Made by a program: the position numbers and the translations under genes. This document shows positions 58,901 through 64,000 of a stretch of 64,000 nt of DNA, piece after piece; the stretch's first letter is position 1, and every line of letters begins with the position of its first letter. The stretch is taken from assembly GCA_017307165.1 (NCBI GenBank), contig JAFKGK010000003.1, forward strand, positions 310,001-374,000, given 5' to 3'. A model generated the notes under the pieces. The model saw only the letters and a program-made list of their open reading frames with translations, did not search any database and was not told the origin of the DNA. Source of the DNA: Candidatus Melainabacteria bacterium. GTDB taxonomy: Bacteria; Cyanobacteriota; Vampirovibrionia; Obscuribacterales; Obscuribacteraceae.

Positions 58901-60205
58901 CAAGAGAGAGAATATTTTCAAGAACAGATCCGCAAGGACAATATCCAAGAAAAATACGTGGTCAAGCAGCAAGAAGACGTCAGTCAGATTGCCACCATCA
59001 AGTTTCACGATGTACGCATCAGTGACCTCATCTATGAGCTCAATAAAACTCGTATCGATGTTCGTTGGATCAATGGCAAGAGAGTCTATGTCGTAAAACC
59101 CGGTACAGTGCTCATTTTGCCGAGCCCTAAGCAAGCGCGTGAATGGCTGGCCAGGCACGATGCCGTCAATGCTAAGCACAAAGGCAACTTGGGTCTGGCT
59201 GGACAAACATCAGTAGAAGCATCAGAGAAACGAGAAAACATCGAGAAGCTGCTCGGTAAGCTAGATAGCGTAGAGAAAGAGACCGGTCGCATTTATTCGG
59301 TGCGGCTCGGGGATACCTTGCGCTCTATCGCTATGAAACATCCTGATCTCAAAGATGTCACCATGTGGCGTTTGCTTGCGCAAAAAAATGGATTGACTGT
59401 CGATACCGACTCAAAAGGCGCACCACTTGCGGTATTGATACGTGGTACCACTCTTAACATACCATCTGAGGACGAGATCATCGCTTACAAGGTCAAGATG
59501 GGCATACCGCTCAAGCCTAGTGAAGTGAGTCGCAAGAATGCCGCTGCCGGTGATCCAGATGTTGCTGGCAAAAAATGCGGTGGTTGCATGCGTTTGGTCA
59601 GCCACTCCGCCAATTTCTGTCCGGCTTGCGGATTTGTCTTCGCATCCAAGATCCAACCTTTAGATGCTGATGGTTACACGACCTTTGCTATGCCGGTAGA
59701 CGATACTCCAACGACTCCCTTCCTCAGTGGTGGCCCGGATTCTCAATCAATTTCAGATACGGATCTAGCAGATGATCGTACAACGCTCAATCTGCCTGGT
59801 CGTCAGAGCCCTAACCCTATCCATAGCCAGGCGGAGTCTGGACCAATTAGCCAGGTTAACGATATCGTTCTCGATTCTAACGAGATAGCTCGAGAGATGT
59901 CGAGCATGATCAACGATCTATCCGATAGCTGTAGATTGGTTCGAGCTCAAAAGACGGTTGATGGCACGATCATGCATTGCCAGCAACTGGAGGTCTTGAT
60001 CGAAGGTCAGTGGGTGCCTATTCTCACCTACGAAGTCGGCTCTAATGCATCGGTCAGGCATGAATTTACAAAAGATGGACGCAGAAAGAGCGTTAAGATC
60101 GATCTGCCAGCCGTTGCCGTGGACGAGATGGTCAAAAATGAATTGAATCGCAATTGGGAAGAGTATTGCAGACGATATCTCGCAGGCCGCAAACTTTCGT
60201 CCTGA
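49901..60205 (+). CDS. Giant YD/RHS-like, low-complexity, coiled-coil and LysM protein
   Basis: 3434 residues from a GTG; an in-frame ATG at 49883 is closed by a TAG three codons later. Order: Lys/Ala/Asp-rich head with three 13-residue repeats (92-130); a YD/RHS-like beta-repeat region (about 290-1175: KAGRVTDTMNSHGEVTHYIYD, QLTSIDRVTGK, NRMTQINDCTDGS); about 1700 residues of Ala/Asn/Gly/Gln/Ser/Thr repeats (1175-2880); a Glu/Arg/Gln-rich coiled coil (about 2880-3018). Then come LysM-like domain 1 (about 3017-3077), LysM-like domain 2 (about 3128-3195, YSVRLGDTLRSIAMKHP), a four-Cys zinc ribbon (about 3224-3247, CGGC and CPAC), and an end domain (about 3342-3434) shared with the previous gene. 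There is no signal peptide and no toxin domain at the end. A surface or envelope fibre role is inferred. Confidence 0.85.
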   Translation: MTQPTPENQKEDEKVKPAEAKAEKAVVTPEARLATASESTHSEVYSSNAVPVAKIEGNAKTDLVKSYEGKKAADFVLTDNPDASAAVVKPADKPSEVKAADKAVDKPSEVKAADKAVDKPSEVKAADKAVNKASDDKSGKTDSGDVITKKPAVATDGPTDFFDAEAKSAQMSKAESTAKVEAQQDFSPPGSEIVKTESQTKLSMTDAVVGDKAAPAVQEKVVADTTPVDTKSVDTTPANFPPSDTNKIGNGKNNFDFEPPPMAGGSAQANDKPVDAKTETKQIAEKPVVAAADPVFDTSNPMRDKAGRVTDTMNSHGEVTHYIYDAKGQIREIQTPKGSIKKNADNTWTGPEGTYDSITVNQTNADVIGKSKSGEISVFNASGAKTIFKSDDSGWNYNADGQLTSIDRVTGKVTKDANGVPVTESRIQTNKFEYTDGYISKMETPKGAFSLDKDGNIINQYVKDAQGGDCCLPVENTQFAKAKFDATTGAITLENAPDANGKTYKEVYNANGSNEVHKADGSVSIKSWDGRFTSITDAPPSTNSIKYEYANGALSKITTPSGEYTVKDGTIQSADKSISGHAVSISADGRTINFVDGQSNTNALRLDGTRVVNETYGNKMYTFDKDNRMTQINDCTDGSVLTFAYDQNGKLTQLTNKDGTWTRESEIGTSGAATWKNVETGRLWEGSVSTDGGVYKFSNYTADLSKVTKDLNGLPIEVTAAGGQTYKYQRDDQGNIVAMQYASDGVNFKNLQMPDTAIKLDDKSMPTTKAKDGSVTTYDVNGTFTTLDTKGHTIAYSDQAGSVYKFDNKGNLTELNTKDYTLQKGEDNVWSKTTIGSDGQPVKDANFNFKGTISVDSDSSTQVWKSADGKTTDIKFANNDYATFVKSDDGKSTQISSSINGKVSEHTYNSTGDITLNAAGQPEIRENRGGKEIVTTIQDGGKWSTVDASSGKLLATSDGNVIYKFDDSGKVKSVLSNNTLLERDANGNWLTYNVDATTKAKTLNDKATVFNGTLDLDTSTFKQTWTTADGKQVSIKNPNGVSEDTVLGANNQVLHRVVTYPDGSKIESNFSDAGVKVNEIQRDASGRITSVSDAQRNTMSISYDANGKIASVVEGGHKVAIPAGSEAKLNANGSVSYSTASSTITLRPDGKSVYNKADGSVTIFDTNNQIKYVVGGRAPSVSVGSNGLDSATNSSTAVKSGADAVGKVTAPSNQNPLQNNAQTAGGDRPVVNAPSKGETGGLTPPPLTGDNHAKPVTSTADAKPSNGAIDAKPADARPADKPMEAAKAGDNAAVPATGIVAQHPADANKSASQPQVTLDNNQYRNVALSADKANGTVIKTETLTQSAAERQTQQVAQQQQIQQQQVQQQAQQQRAEVVTQQSKEVVVSTPSSSSAVNTGIVNSSVINQNANNVQQAQAIKEVQQTPTANREVQPTPSIPTPVVREVPVVSTPTVTQTKEVVPSSTPTGANNNNPVVVATTAVVSGREGMAQGPSLQSAQPLSSMARDAVTGGPSGSAQTRDAVVSGSAPVPGKDAVAVSTGSAPRDTAPVNTGSAPRDSAPVNTGGAPRDVSPASGTSQATTSRDASSVAPVAKDSAVAVPGKDGGAPRDTAGANATNPANPAVARDTTTGAVVGGTKDAGPATTRDASGATIGKDGTTSAIRDTNIGASAPGALARDAQGGARGEKVDAAASKAVQQDARPVGESAKNLPQDSTRPTSNAPAAGVGGVLGESVKPVQEARGQVGQVVQQGGVVLHRESPSSGSTDTRVVADGKTATPQSATTSGGTIAGSASTGHNQNATTGSNAQNAATTGQIQGGAHTAGPINLPNVQVVQNQGQNQNQSVGHQLPQQSAGGTVLGNNGQVQGNAGTQQSAGQSHAGQSATGNDPHHAAGTVNSSANMPNQLPQQGTAGQTGVNLGAGAGSQGGAGNQSQAGHSANGQGQVAQASQGNNVGNALPQQGSAVHASGGAVGQANAGQVANANGPAGSNIAGSTAGHGGTTSSAQQIGNSDPHNANPNANASGNANNQGHSVNATAGQTSTGANSQGHTLPGNQTNQGANAGSTLPQQGSTGHANGGAVGQPNGGQTASVTGSSGSNLTGTGTGHNGNSGQSANNDPNSSSTNNHGHTTAGTNSQGQVAQGNQPNNGNSSGNALPQQSTTGHASGGAVVQGNTGQTANSNGQVGSNAAGNTVSHPATTGTTGSTTSSGNSEPNNANAGTSANSPGHNAGAPGGQASTGQGVNSQGPVVQGSQTQTPQGNNAGTLPQQGTVGTGSGGAVGQTNAGQITNANGPTGSNTPVNANGHTNQSAANDPGNISTGSHGTQSGPIAGQTNAGSTGSTLPQQSVGNGSTNASANAAGHSAGGVAASATGNQGNNTSNTSPQSVGPSASGSKSDPAAGGNAASGGSGSGGGNGAAAGSSGGGHGQGQGQANDPQTGQAPSQNASNAPQSGASQQKQGSTPSSSHADPANNGPASATNTSQSGTNQHDPANAKPIPANNNDPDHNTPVKGGQTTPASTGSIQSGAKTANAAGAGQLSQLGSSAQGPANSGNNGVVMPNAAQAGAIAGGAIAMTGNSKSVSGGNANNATQSGINSNANTHGGTPNIQTSGIANVSGLSGQMPANVVPNNTASGNNVSNSTSSNNNFVPNNSVSSTILSNTNFPNTVQPYTVQPNSQMANGTASANVSASSVNTPIHNQPSVPATVPQVPTAAANGSAIPASSLPPVTAGSTTTTTTVGGAIIPPAQTVVDPQAPVDPTGSTHVAGQVVPATSGNPVSDPNSSNADPYSGSSIAPASAATPAPDPVAYNNDPIFPSQSFIDTQDQPRIDVDTTPSAPSYNVSAEPTHTDQNLLPPDVPRVDINANSGSGIADGIDHQYLISQQGLAQAEERQIQEQQKLQDHRQSVADQDTRYELAQADILKAQQESRDRYEQEQKDQVERQEQARLDRENVRELELQREEERRLAREKEERDRRLADEMASMLLIRQKAEAEARERALKQKQEREYFQEQIRKDNIQEKYVVKQQEDVSQIATIKFHDVRISDLIYELNKTRIDVRWINGKRVYVVKPGTVLILPSPKQAREWLARHDAVNAKHKGNLGLAGQTSVEASEKRENIEKLLGKLDSVEKETGRIYSVRLGDTLRSIAMKHPDLKDVTMWRLLAQKNGLTVDTDSKGAPLAVLIRGTTLNIPSEDEIIAYKVKMGIPLKPSEVSRKNAAAGDPDVAGKKCGGCMRLVSHSANFCPACGFVFASKIQPLDADGYTTFAMPVDDTPTTPFLSGGPDSQSISDTDLADDRTTLNLPGRQSPNPIHSQAESGPISQVNDIVLDSNEIAREMSSMINDLSDSCRLVRAQKTVDGTIMHCQQLEVLIEGQWVPILTYEVGSNASVRHEFTKDGRRKSVKIDLPAVAVDEMVKNELNRNWEEYCRRYLAGRKLSS
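50174..50290 (+). repeat. Three tandem 39-bp repeats in the head of the giant gene
   Basis: Three in-frame copies of a 39-bp unit encode DKPSEVKAADKAV. The first two are almost identical and the third differs by one synonymous base, so the expansion is recent. Confidence 0.92.
54415..54970 (+). repeat. RD-containing degenerate repeats in the giant gene
   Basis: About fifteen RD or KD dipeptides occur at spacings of roughly 8-17 residues, in blocks such as TGSAPRDTAPVN, TGSAPRDSAPVN and TGGAPRDVSPAS. This is a degenerate in-frame repeat region within the low-complexity shaft. Confidence 0.75.
55441..56935 (+). repeat. Seven long degenerate LPQQ-type repeats in the giant gene
   Basis: The marker LPQQ recurs at about 55441, 55611, 55768, 56091, 56358, 56688 and 56918. 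From the third copy it is followed by a block like GSTGHASGGAVGQANAGQ and then DPN/NAN and SQG segments, giving a unit of about 230-330 bp. The copies are diverged but clearly homologous. Confidence 0.85.
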
Positions 60206-60242
60206 GTTGAGATTTGATCACGCTCAAAGGCCAAAAACGGCT

Positions 60243-60818
60243 CTAAAAATTGTCTGCTTCATCCAGTGATGGCACCGTTATGCCTTCGATCGAGGATAGC
60301 TCGCCGTCGACTGACTTAGTCCTCAATTTATATATTTCGTCGCTATTGAGCCTTTTGCCATCTTCGTCATAGACAAAGTGAGTGCCATTATGCTCATCCA
60401 GCACAACAGCGATGTGCCTGGTCGAGTCTTCTTCTTGCTCACCGCTGACGTATAAGGGTAAGCCTCTATATTTGGTGGCCCCAATTTTTCTGGGCACCCC
60501 TAATTCGTCTAGCAGTATGCCACGTTCGTCCACTTGCTCGGTAATGACTTCACAGGCCCGATCCTCTACCAGAGGCAAATGTGGTGGGTGCATCACCAAA
60601 AAATCTTCGGCAAATTCTGCGACAGGAGCATCCCTGCCAGCGGCTGCAAACACCGCCGTCTCGGTTGGGATGATGATGTCATTGAGGTCGATGATGCCTA
60701 GCTGATCGACGATAGGACTCTGGTCTGTGGGATTGGTATTGCGCATTTTGGGTTGCATACCGGAGTTGCGCATGACTAGATCATCTTCATCATCTTGATT
60801 CGGATTATTCTCCGCCAT
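60243..60818 (-). CDS. Small acidic hypothetical protein paired with the HerA-like ATPase
   Basis: 191 residues from the ATG at 60818 (GAAGG about 8 nt before it); a GTG three codons earlier is an alternative. It begins with an acidic stretch (NQDDEDDLVMRN) and has a beta-rich core (RHIAVVLDEHNGTHFVYDEDG). I do not recognise the family. Its start overlaps the end of the HerA-like ATPase gene by 14 nt, so the two are translationally coupled and probably act together. Confidence 0.7.
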   Translation of the reverse strand: MAENNPNQDDEDDLVMRNSGMQPKMRNTNPTDQSPIVDQLGIIDLNDIIIPTETAVFAAAGRDAPVAEFAEDFLVMHPPHLPLVEDRACEVITEQVDERGILLDELGVPRKIGATKYRGLPLYVSGEQEEDSTRHIAVVLDEHNGTHFVYDEDGKRLNSDEIYKLRTKSVDGELSSIEGITVPSLDEADNF

Positions 60819-63800
60819 CGCCTCCACCTTCTTCGCTTTCGTTTTGGAAATTGTCTAGAGCTGCGCGAACCTTATGCAACAGCACAAGCTGTGCATCCGT
60901 GGATAATTGTTGGTCCTTGATGAGGTGAGCCGCCAGGCAATAAGCCAGGTCGACATCTGCCATGCCGATCAAGCGCTCCGTGAGCAGGCGGCAAAACCAA
61001 GCGGCACTGTCGCTGGCTGGAGTATCTTTGCGGTTGATCGAGGAGTTAAAGTCAAATTTGATTTTCGGGTCGCGCACCACCTCTGATACCTCAAACCTGT
61101 ATAGGCATTTTGAGGTGCAGGGTGAGCAAGTGGGTAAGGGGCCCTGGTCGCGCTTGTGCAATTCGAGAAAATCATCGCGCCATTGTCGCAGGACCGAAAT
61201 GTCCAGACGACGATTGACTTCTGTTGGCTGGAAGGCTGGACGCAAGAGATTGAGCCATCTCAAATGCTGTTCTCGTACTTGATCGTAATACCAGTAATTT
61301 TCTTCGCCCTTTCTTTCAAAATATCTTTCAGTTGCTTGCACCAAAGCACACCAGGTGATACCTGTGATATTGCCGGTTCTGGCGCGACCACCTATAACCC
61401 GCTGGATCTCGTGGATGATTTGGGCCCTAAAGTGCACGAGTTGAGTCAGATCTTTGAGAGTCGATAGGATGTATCGGTTGTAGACTTGTCTAAAGATAGG
61501 ATCATCCGCGACTGGTACAGCCGTATCGAGTATCTGCGAGTCGCAGCGGTGTAGGCAAAATTTGCAGCCGAGGTGTCTATCGAAACTGCCTACGATGTCT
61601 AAGCCCTTCATCGCTTGACGGACCACTTCATCTGATTCTTCTGGTGTCTCAGGCGGTGGCACTTCCTTGGTTTTGTCAAACATAATCTGCAAGTGATATG
61701 GCTGTTCCATTTTTTCGGCGTAAACTATGGCTCGCCCCTGACCAAGTGCGGTGACGTGCCGTTTTTGTACGTCGTCCAGGTTCATTGCACCACCCATGGA
61801 GTCCCGGTCATCGACGGCTACGATACGGTGCATGATTTTGAGGTTGGTATTTTTGAGAGCTTCCGGAGCGAGTTTGTTTGGGATCTGGTCTGCGATGATA
61901 AAGCCTTGTCCGTAAGAGCGGATTTCTGCGAGCATGTTCGTAAAAAATTCTACAGCTTTGCCGGCAGGGTTGGCTCCTTCACCGCTTTGTCCGGTGGGTA
62001 CGTTTTTGAGCAGTCGGTGGGCTTCCTCTACTAGCATTACGTGCTGCAGATGATCGTGAGGTCCGAGTGCTTCTCTGTATTCGTAGAGAAATACCAGAAG
62101 CATGCCCATCAAAAATGATTTTTCACTATCTTCGGAAACCATCTTGAGCTCGACCACAGTCGGCCTGCCAAAGAGCTCCTTCATCGGAATGGAGCGCCTG
62201 GTATTGAGCATCTGCCCCTTTCCGCCGATCAATAATGAGCCGATACGGGCCTTAAGTGCGGCCTGAACGTCAGGCCCGATCCTGTCCGAATACCCAAAGC
62301 TCTCCACGACTGGATCTATGATTTCAAACAAATCCTTCATCGTCGGATAGATCTCGGCGGGACAATCCGGATCGGACAAGGACATACCTGGTGGGAGGCG
62401 TCGGTTGACATTATTTACAAGGTCCCAGCCGCGCACGTTATAGATCTGGTTGAGTGCCTTTTCCAGTACCTGCGGCATTGGAGAATACATTTCAAAACTA
62501 GCGTTGAATACAGATTTTAGAGCGTCCAAGTGGGTCTGTACCTTGACCCCAGGCATGATCTCAAAGGGATTGAGACGAAATGGCGAAACCGTCTCGTCGC
62601 CCAGTGAGAATGCCTGTCCGATGCCTTTGAATGTTTCGGACATAAGCATCATATGCCTGTATTCTGATTTGGCTGGCTCGCATACCATGAAAGGGATGTT
62701 GTAGCGCCAGAGCTGCCCTAGCAGATAAAAGCAAGTATTGGTTTTACCACCGCCGGTAACACCGCAGACGATCGTGTGCTTTTGCATCGCGTCGACATCG
62801 ATATAGTACAGATTGCCTGTGTCTTCGCCTCGATCGAGGATATTGCCGATTGCAATGACCCGGGTCGGATCCTTTGGTGGGATCTCTGCAAGCGAAAACT
62901 CAGCAGATCTGCGGATACGAAATCCCGGCATTTCTCTCTTGGGTAGATGCACGAAGGCGGAGAGCATACGAGAATTGAGCGGAGTCAAAAATCTGTATTC
63001 GAGCAGAGCCTGGAAAAATTCGTCGATACGCTTGTTGCGCAAGAGGCCAAATTGAAGGATGTGCTCGCGGAGTCCGCGTACTTGAGTCGTGCGCAAAGGA
63101 GTCGGTCGGCTGGTTTCATCAACATAAGTAGCGCGCAGAAGCGATTGCAAGCGGACAAAGACTTCTTTTTCTTTTGCAAAAAAGTAGGGTACAGTCAACC
63201 ACGCTCCAACCGAGATACCTAGCTGTACTTGCTTGAGATACGAGTCTTGCAATTCGAGATAGTATTTAATCCTCTTCTTTTTCTCGGGATCTTCGTTTTC
63301 CTGAGCTCGCTGTATCTGGTCTAGCACAGAAAATTCTTCGTTGTTGATGCGATTGCTCGGAATCGGCACTGCCAATACTAGAAAGCCAAACTCATGGCCT
63401 TGCAGACCAGCAGCCAATCTTTCTATCTGCTCGCTATCCATCGTCTCGCCGGCGGTCGATTTGAGAGCTGGGATGCCAGAGACTATGCCGGTAAACTTGC
63501 AGATTGGCTCCATCATCTCCTGCACTTCTTCGGCACGGAGAGGATTTTTAAAAACGTCGACGCCACCATATACGCTATGCAGGATCGATTTAAGACTGCT
63601 GTAGCTGACTTTTTCGTGATCGGCTTCGATGCCGTCTTCTTTTAGTGTATTGGGATCGAGCGATACACCCATGTAATAGCGGACACCGGTTTTGGTGCCA
63701 AGCACCAGAAAAGCCAGATTGGCCTTTTGACTGTGCAGTCCGGTTATTGCATCTTCCATTAGATACATGCGGCGTGCAGGCTTGGATGGATCTGGATCTT

Positions 63801-63999
63801 GCTGTTGGGCTTGGGAGTTTTGTTGCTTTTCGCGCTCGATGTCCCAGGAGCGCAAGATCCCATCGACCCTGACAAAGGTCAGATTGGGTATTGGCCAACT
63901 GATGATGTCGCTTGGATCGGGCGGATCGCTATCTAGATTGTCAAGGTCGTATCGCCGCAGATCAGCAATCTTTTCTTCCCAAATATTGCGATCACGGTT
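60805..63999 (-). CDS. HerA-like (FtsK/HerA) ATPase, 5' end outside the window
   Basis: At least 1064 residues. The frame stays open to the right edge, and the part before the TTG at 63855 reads as real protein (DIISWPIPNLTFVRVDGIL), so the start is beyond 64000 and the TTG is not the start. Walker A is VCGVTGGGKTNT, Walker B with catalytic acids is MLVEEAHRLL, and the NPFEIMPGV and IADQIPNKL blocks fit HerA/VirB4-like ATPases. Two CxxCxxxC clusters (GCKFCLHRC and CSPCTSKC) lie toward the C-terminus and may bind zinc or an Fe-S cluster. HerA-type ATPases translocate DNA or drive secretion or defence systems. No nuclease partner is in view. Confidence 0.88.
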   Translation of the reverse strand, partial: NRDRNIWEEKIADLRRYDLDNLDSDPPDPSDIISWPIPNLTFVRVDGILRSWDIEREKQQNSQAQQQDPDPSKPARRMYLMEDAITGLHSQKANLAFLVLGTKTGVRYYMGVSLDPNTLKEDGIEADHEKVSYSSLKSILHSVYGGVDVFKNPLRAEEVQEMMEPICKFTGIVSGIPALKSTAGETMDSEQIERLAAGLQGHEFGFLVLAVPIPSNRINNEEFSVLDQIQRAQENEDPEKKKRIKYYLELQDSYLKQVQLGISVGAWLTVPYFFAKEKEVFVRLQSLLRATYVDETSRPTPLRTTQVRGLREHILQFGLLRNKRIDEFFQALLEYRFLTPLNSRMLSAFVHLPKREMPGFRIRRSAEFSLAEIPPKDPTRVIAIGNILDRGEDTGNLYYIDVDAMQKHTIVCGVTGGGKTNTCFYLLGQLWRYNIPFMVCEPAKSEYRHMMLMSETFKGIGQAFSLGDETVSPFRLNPFEIMPGVKVQTHLDALKSVFNASFEMYSPMPQVLEKALNQIYNVRGWDLVNNVNRRLPPGMSLSDPDCPAEIYPTMKDLFEIIDPVVESFGYSDRIGPDVQAALKARIGSLLIGGKGQMLNTRRSIPMKELFGRPTVVELKMVSEDSEKSFLMGMLLVFLYEYREALGPHDHLQHVMLVEEAHRLLKNVPTGQSGEGANPAGKAVEFFTNMLAEIRSYGQGFIIADQIPNKLAPEALKNTNLKIMHRIVAVDDRDSMGGAMNLDDVQKRHVTALGQGRAIVYAEKMEQPYHLQIMFDKTKEVPPPETPEESDEVVRQAMKGLDIVGSFDRHLGCKFCLHRCDSQILDTAVPVADDPIFRQVYNRYILSTLKDLTQLVHFRAQIIHEIQRVIGGRARTGNITGITWCALVQATERYFERKGEENYWYYDQVREQHLRWLNLLRPAFQPTEVNRRLDISVLRQWRDDFLELHKRDQGPLPTCSPCTSKCLYRFEVSEVVRDPKIKFDFNSSINRKDTPASDSAAWFCRLLTERLIGMADVDLAYCLAAHLIKDQQLSTDAQLVLLHKVRAALDNFQNESEEGGGDGGE

Positions 64000-64000
64000 G

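Noticed and set aside
63853..63855. TTG as start of the HerA-like ATPase
   Set aside because: Codons beyond it to 63999 have no stop and read as a plausible protein, so the gene is cut by the window edge.

Overview
The window is a dense bacterial chromosome segment of about 50% GC, with no insertion sequence, phage, integrase or CRISPR array. Several features suggest, by inference and without any database search, a non-photosynthetic Cyanobacteria-related lineage such as Vampirovibrionia/Obscuribacterales: many secreted TPR proteins, LysM proteins, a polyphosphate kinase 2 and PiT phosphate transporter, FeoB, and a HmgA dioxygenase. TTG starts seem common, convergent genes often overlap at their tails, and tandem genes are often joined by ATGA or TAATG overlaps.

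Layout. 1-1520: two secreted TPR proteins (the first cut by the window edge), then a bidirectional terminator. 1574-5151 (minus): a proline/methionine-rich protein with MshEN-like repeats, translationally coupled to a REC-HPt-REC-REC-GGDEF diguanylate cyclase. 5228-6963 (minus): small TPR protein and homogentisate dioxygenase. 7070-11398: LRR-like membrane protein, proC, and a TMTC-like GT-C membrane protein. 11470-13925: a paralogue of the MshEN-like protein coupled to an atypical SDR. 13887-17192: secreted TPR proteins and a Spy/CpxP-like protein. 17404-24063: dnaK, an OmpA-like protein, a trypsin-like protease, an unknown, a Cys-containing secreted protein and a PEBP protein.

24051-33554 (minus) is one seven-gene run: tandem DUF4279, PPK2, SWIM zinc finger, DUF5691, MoxR AAA+ ATPase, DUF5682 and a VWA protein. 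It has spacings of 9-17 nt or overlaps throughout and lies just downstream of tRNA-His(GTG). This is the best candidate for a poorly described multi-gene system.

33807-45303: feoB, a two-domain M16 peptidase, a LysM membrane protein, a DinG-type helicase lacking one Fe-S cysteine, UspA, PiT, a small unknown and a GT9 glycosyltransferase.

45291-60205 holds a LysM protein, then two large same-strand proteins of 1212 and 3434 residues. These two share a C-terminal module: two LysM-like domains and a conserved end domain, with a zinc ribbon added in the giant. The giant also carries a YD/RHS-like shell region, about 1700 residues of low-complexity repeats and a coiled coil. The window closes with a HerA-like ATPase carrying two CxxCxxxC clusters, cut by the right edge, and a small acidic partner.

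Genes that may work together: PiT, PPK2 and UspA in phosphate/polyphosphate and stress handling; the cyclase and the MshEN-like proteins in c-di-GMP signalling; the AAA+/VWA cassette as an ATP-driven protein-remodelling machine; and the LysM giants as envelope or surface structural proteins.
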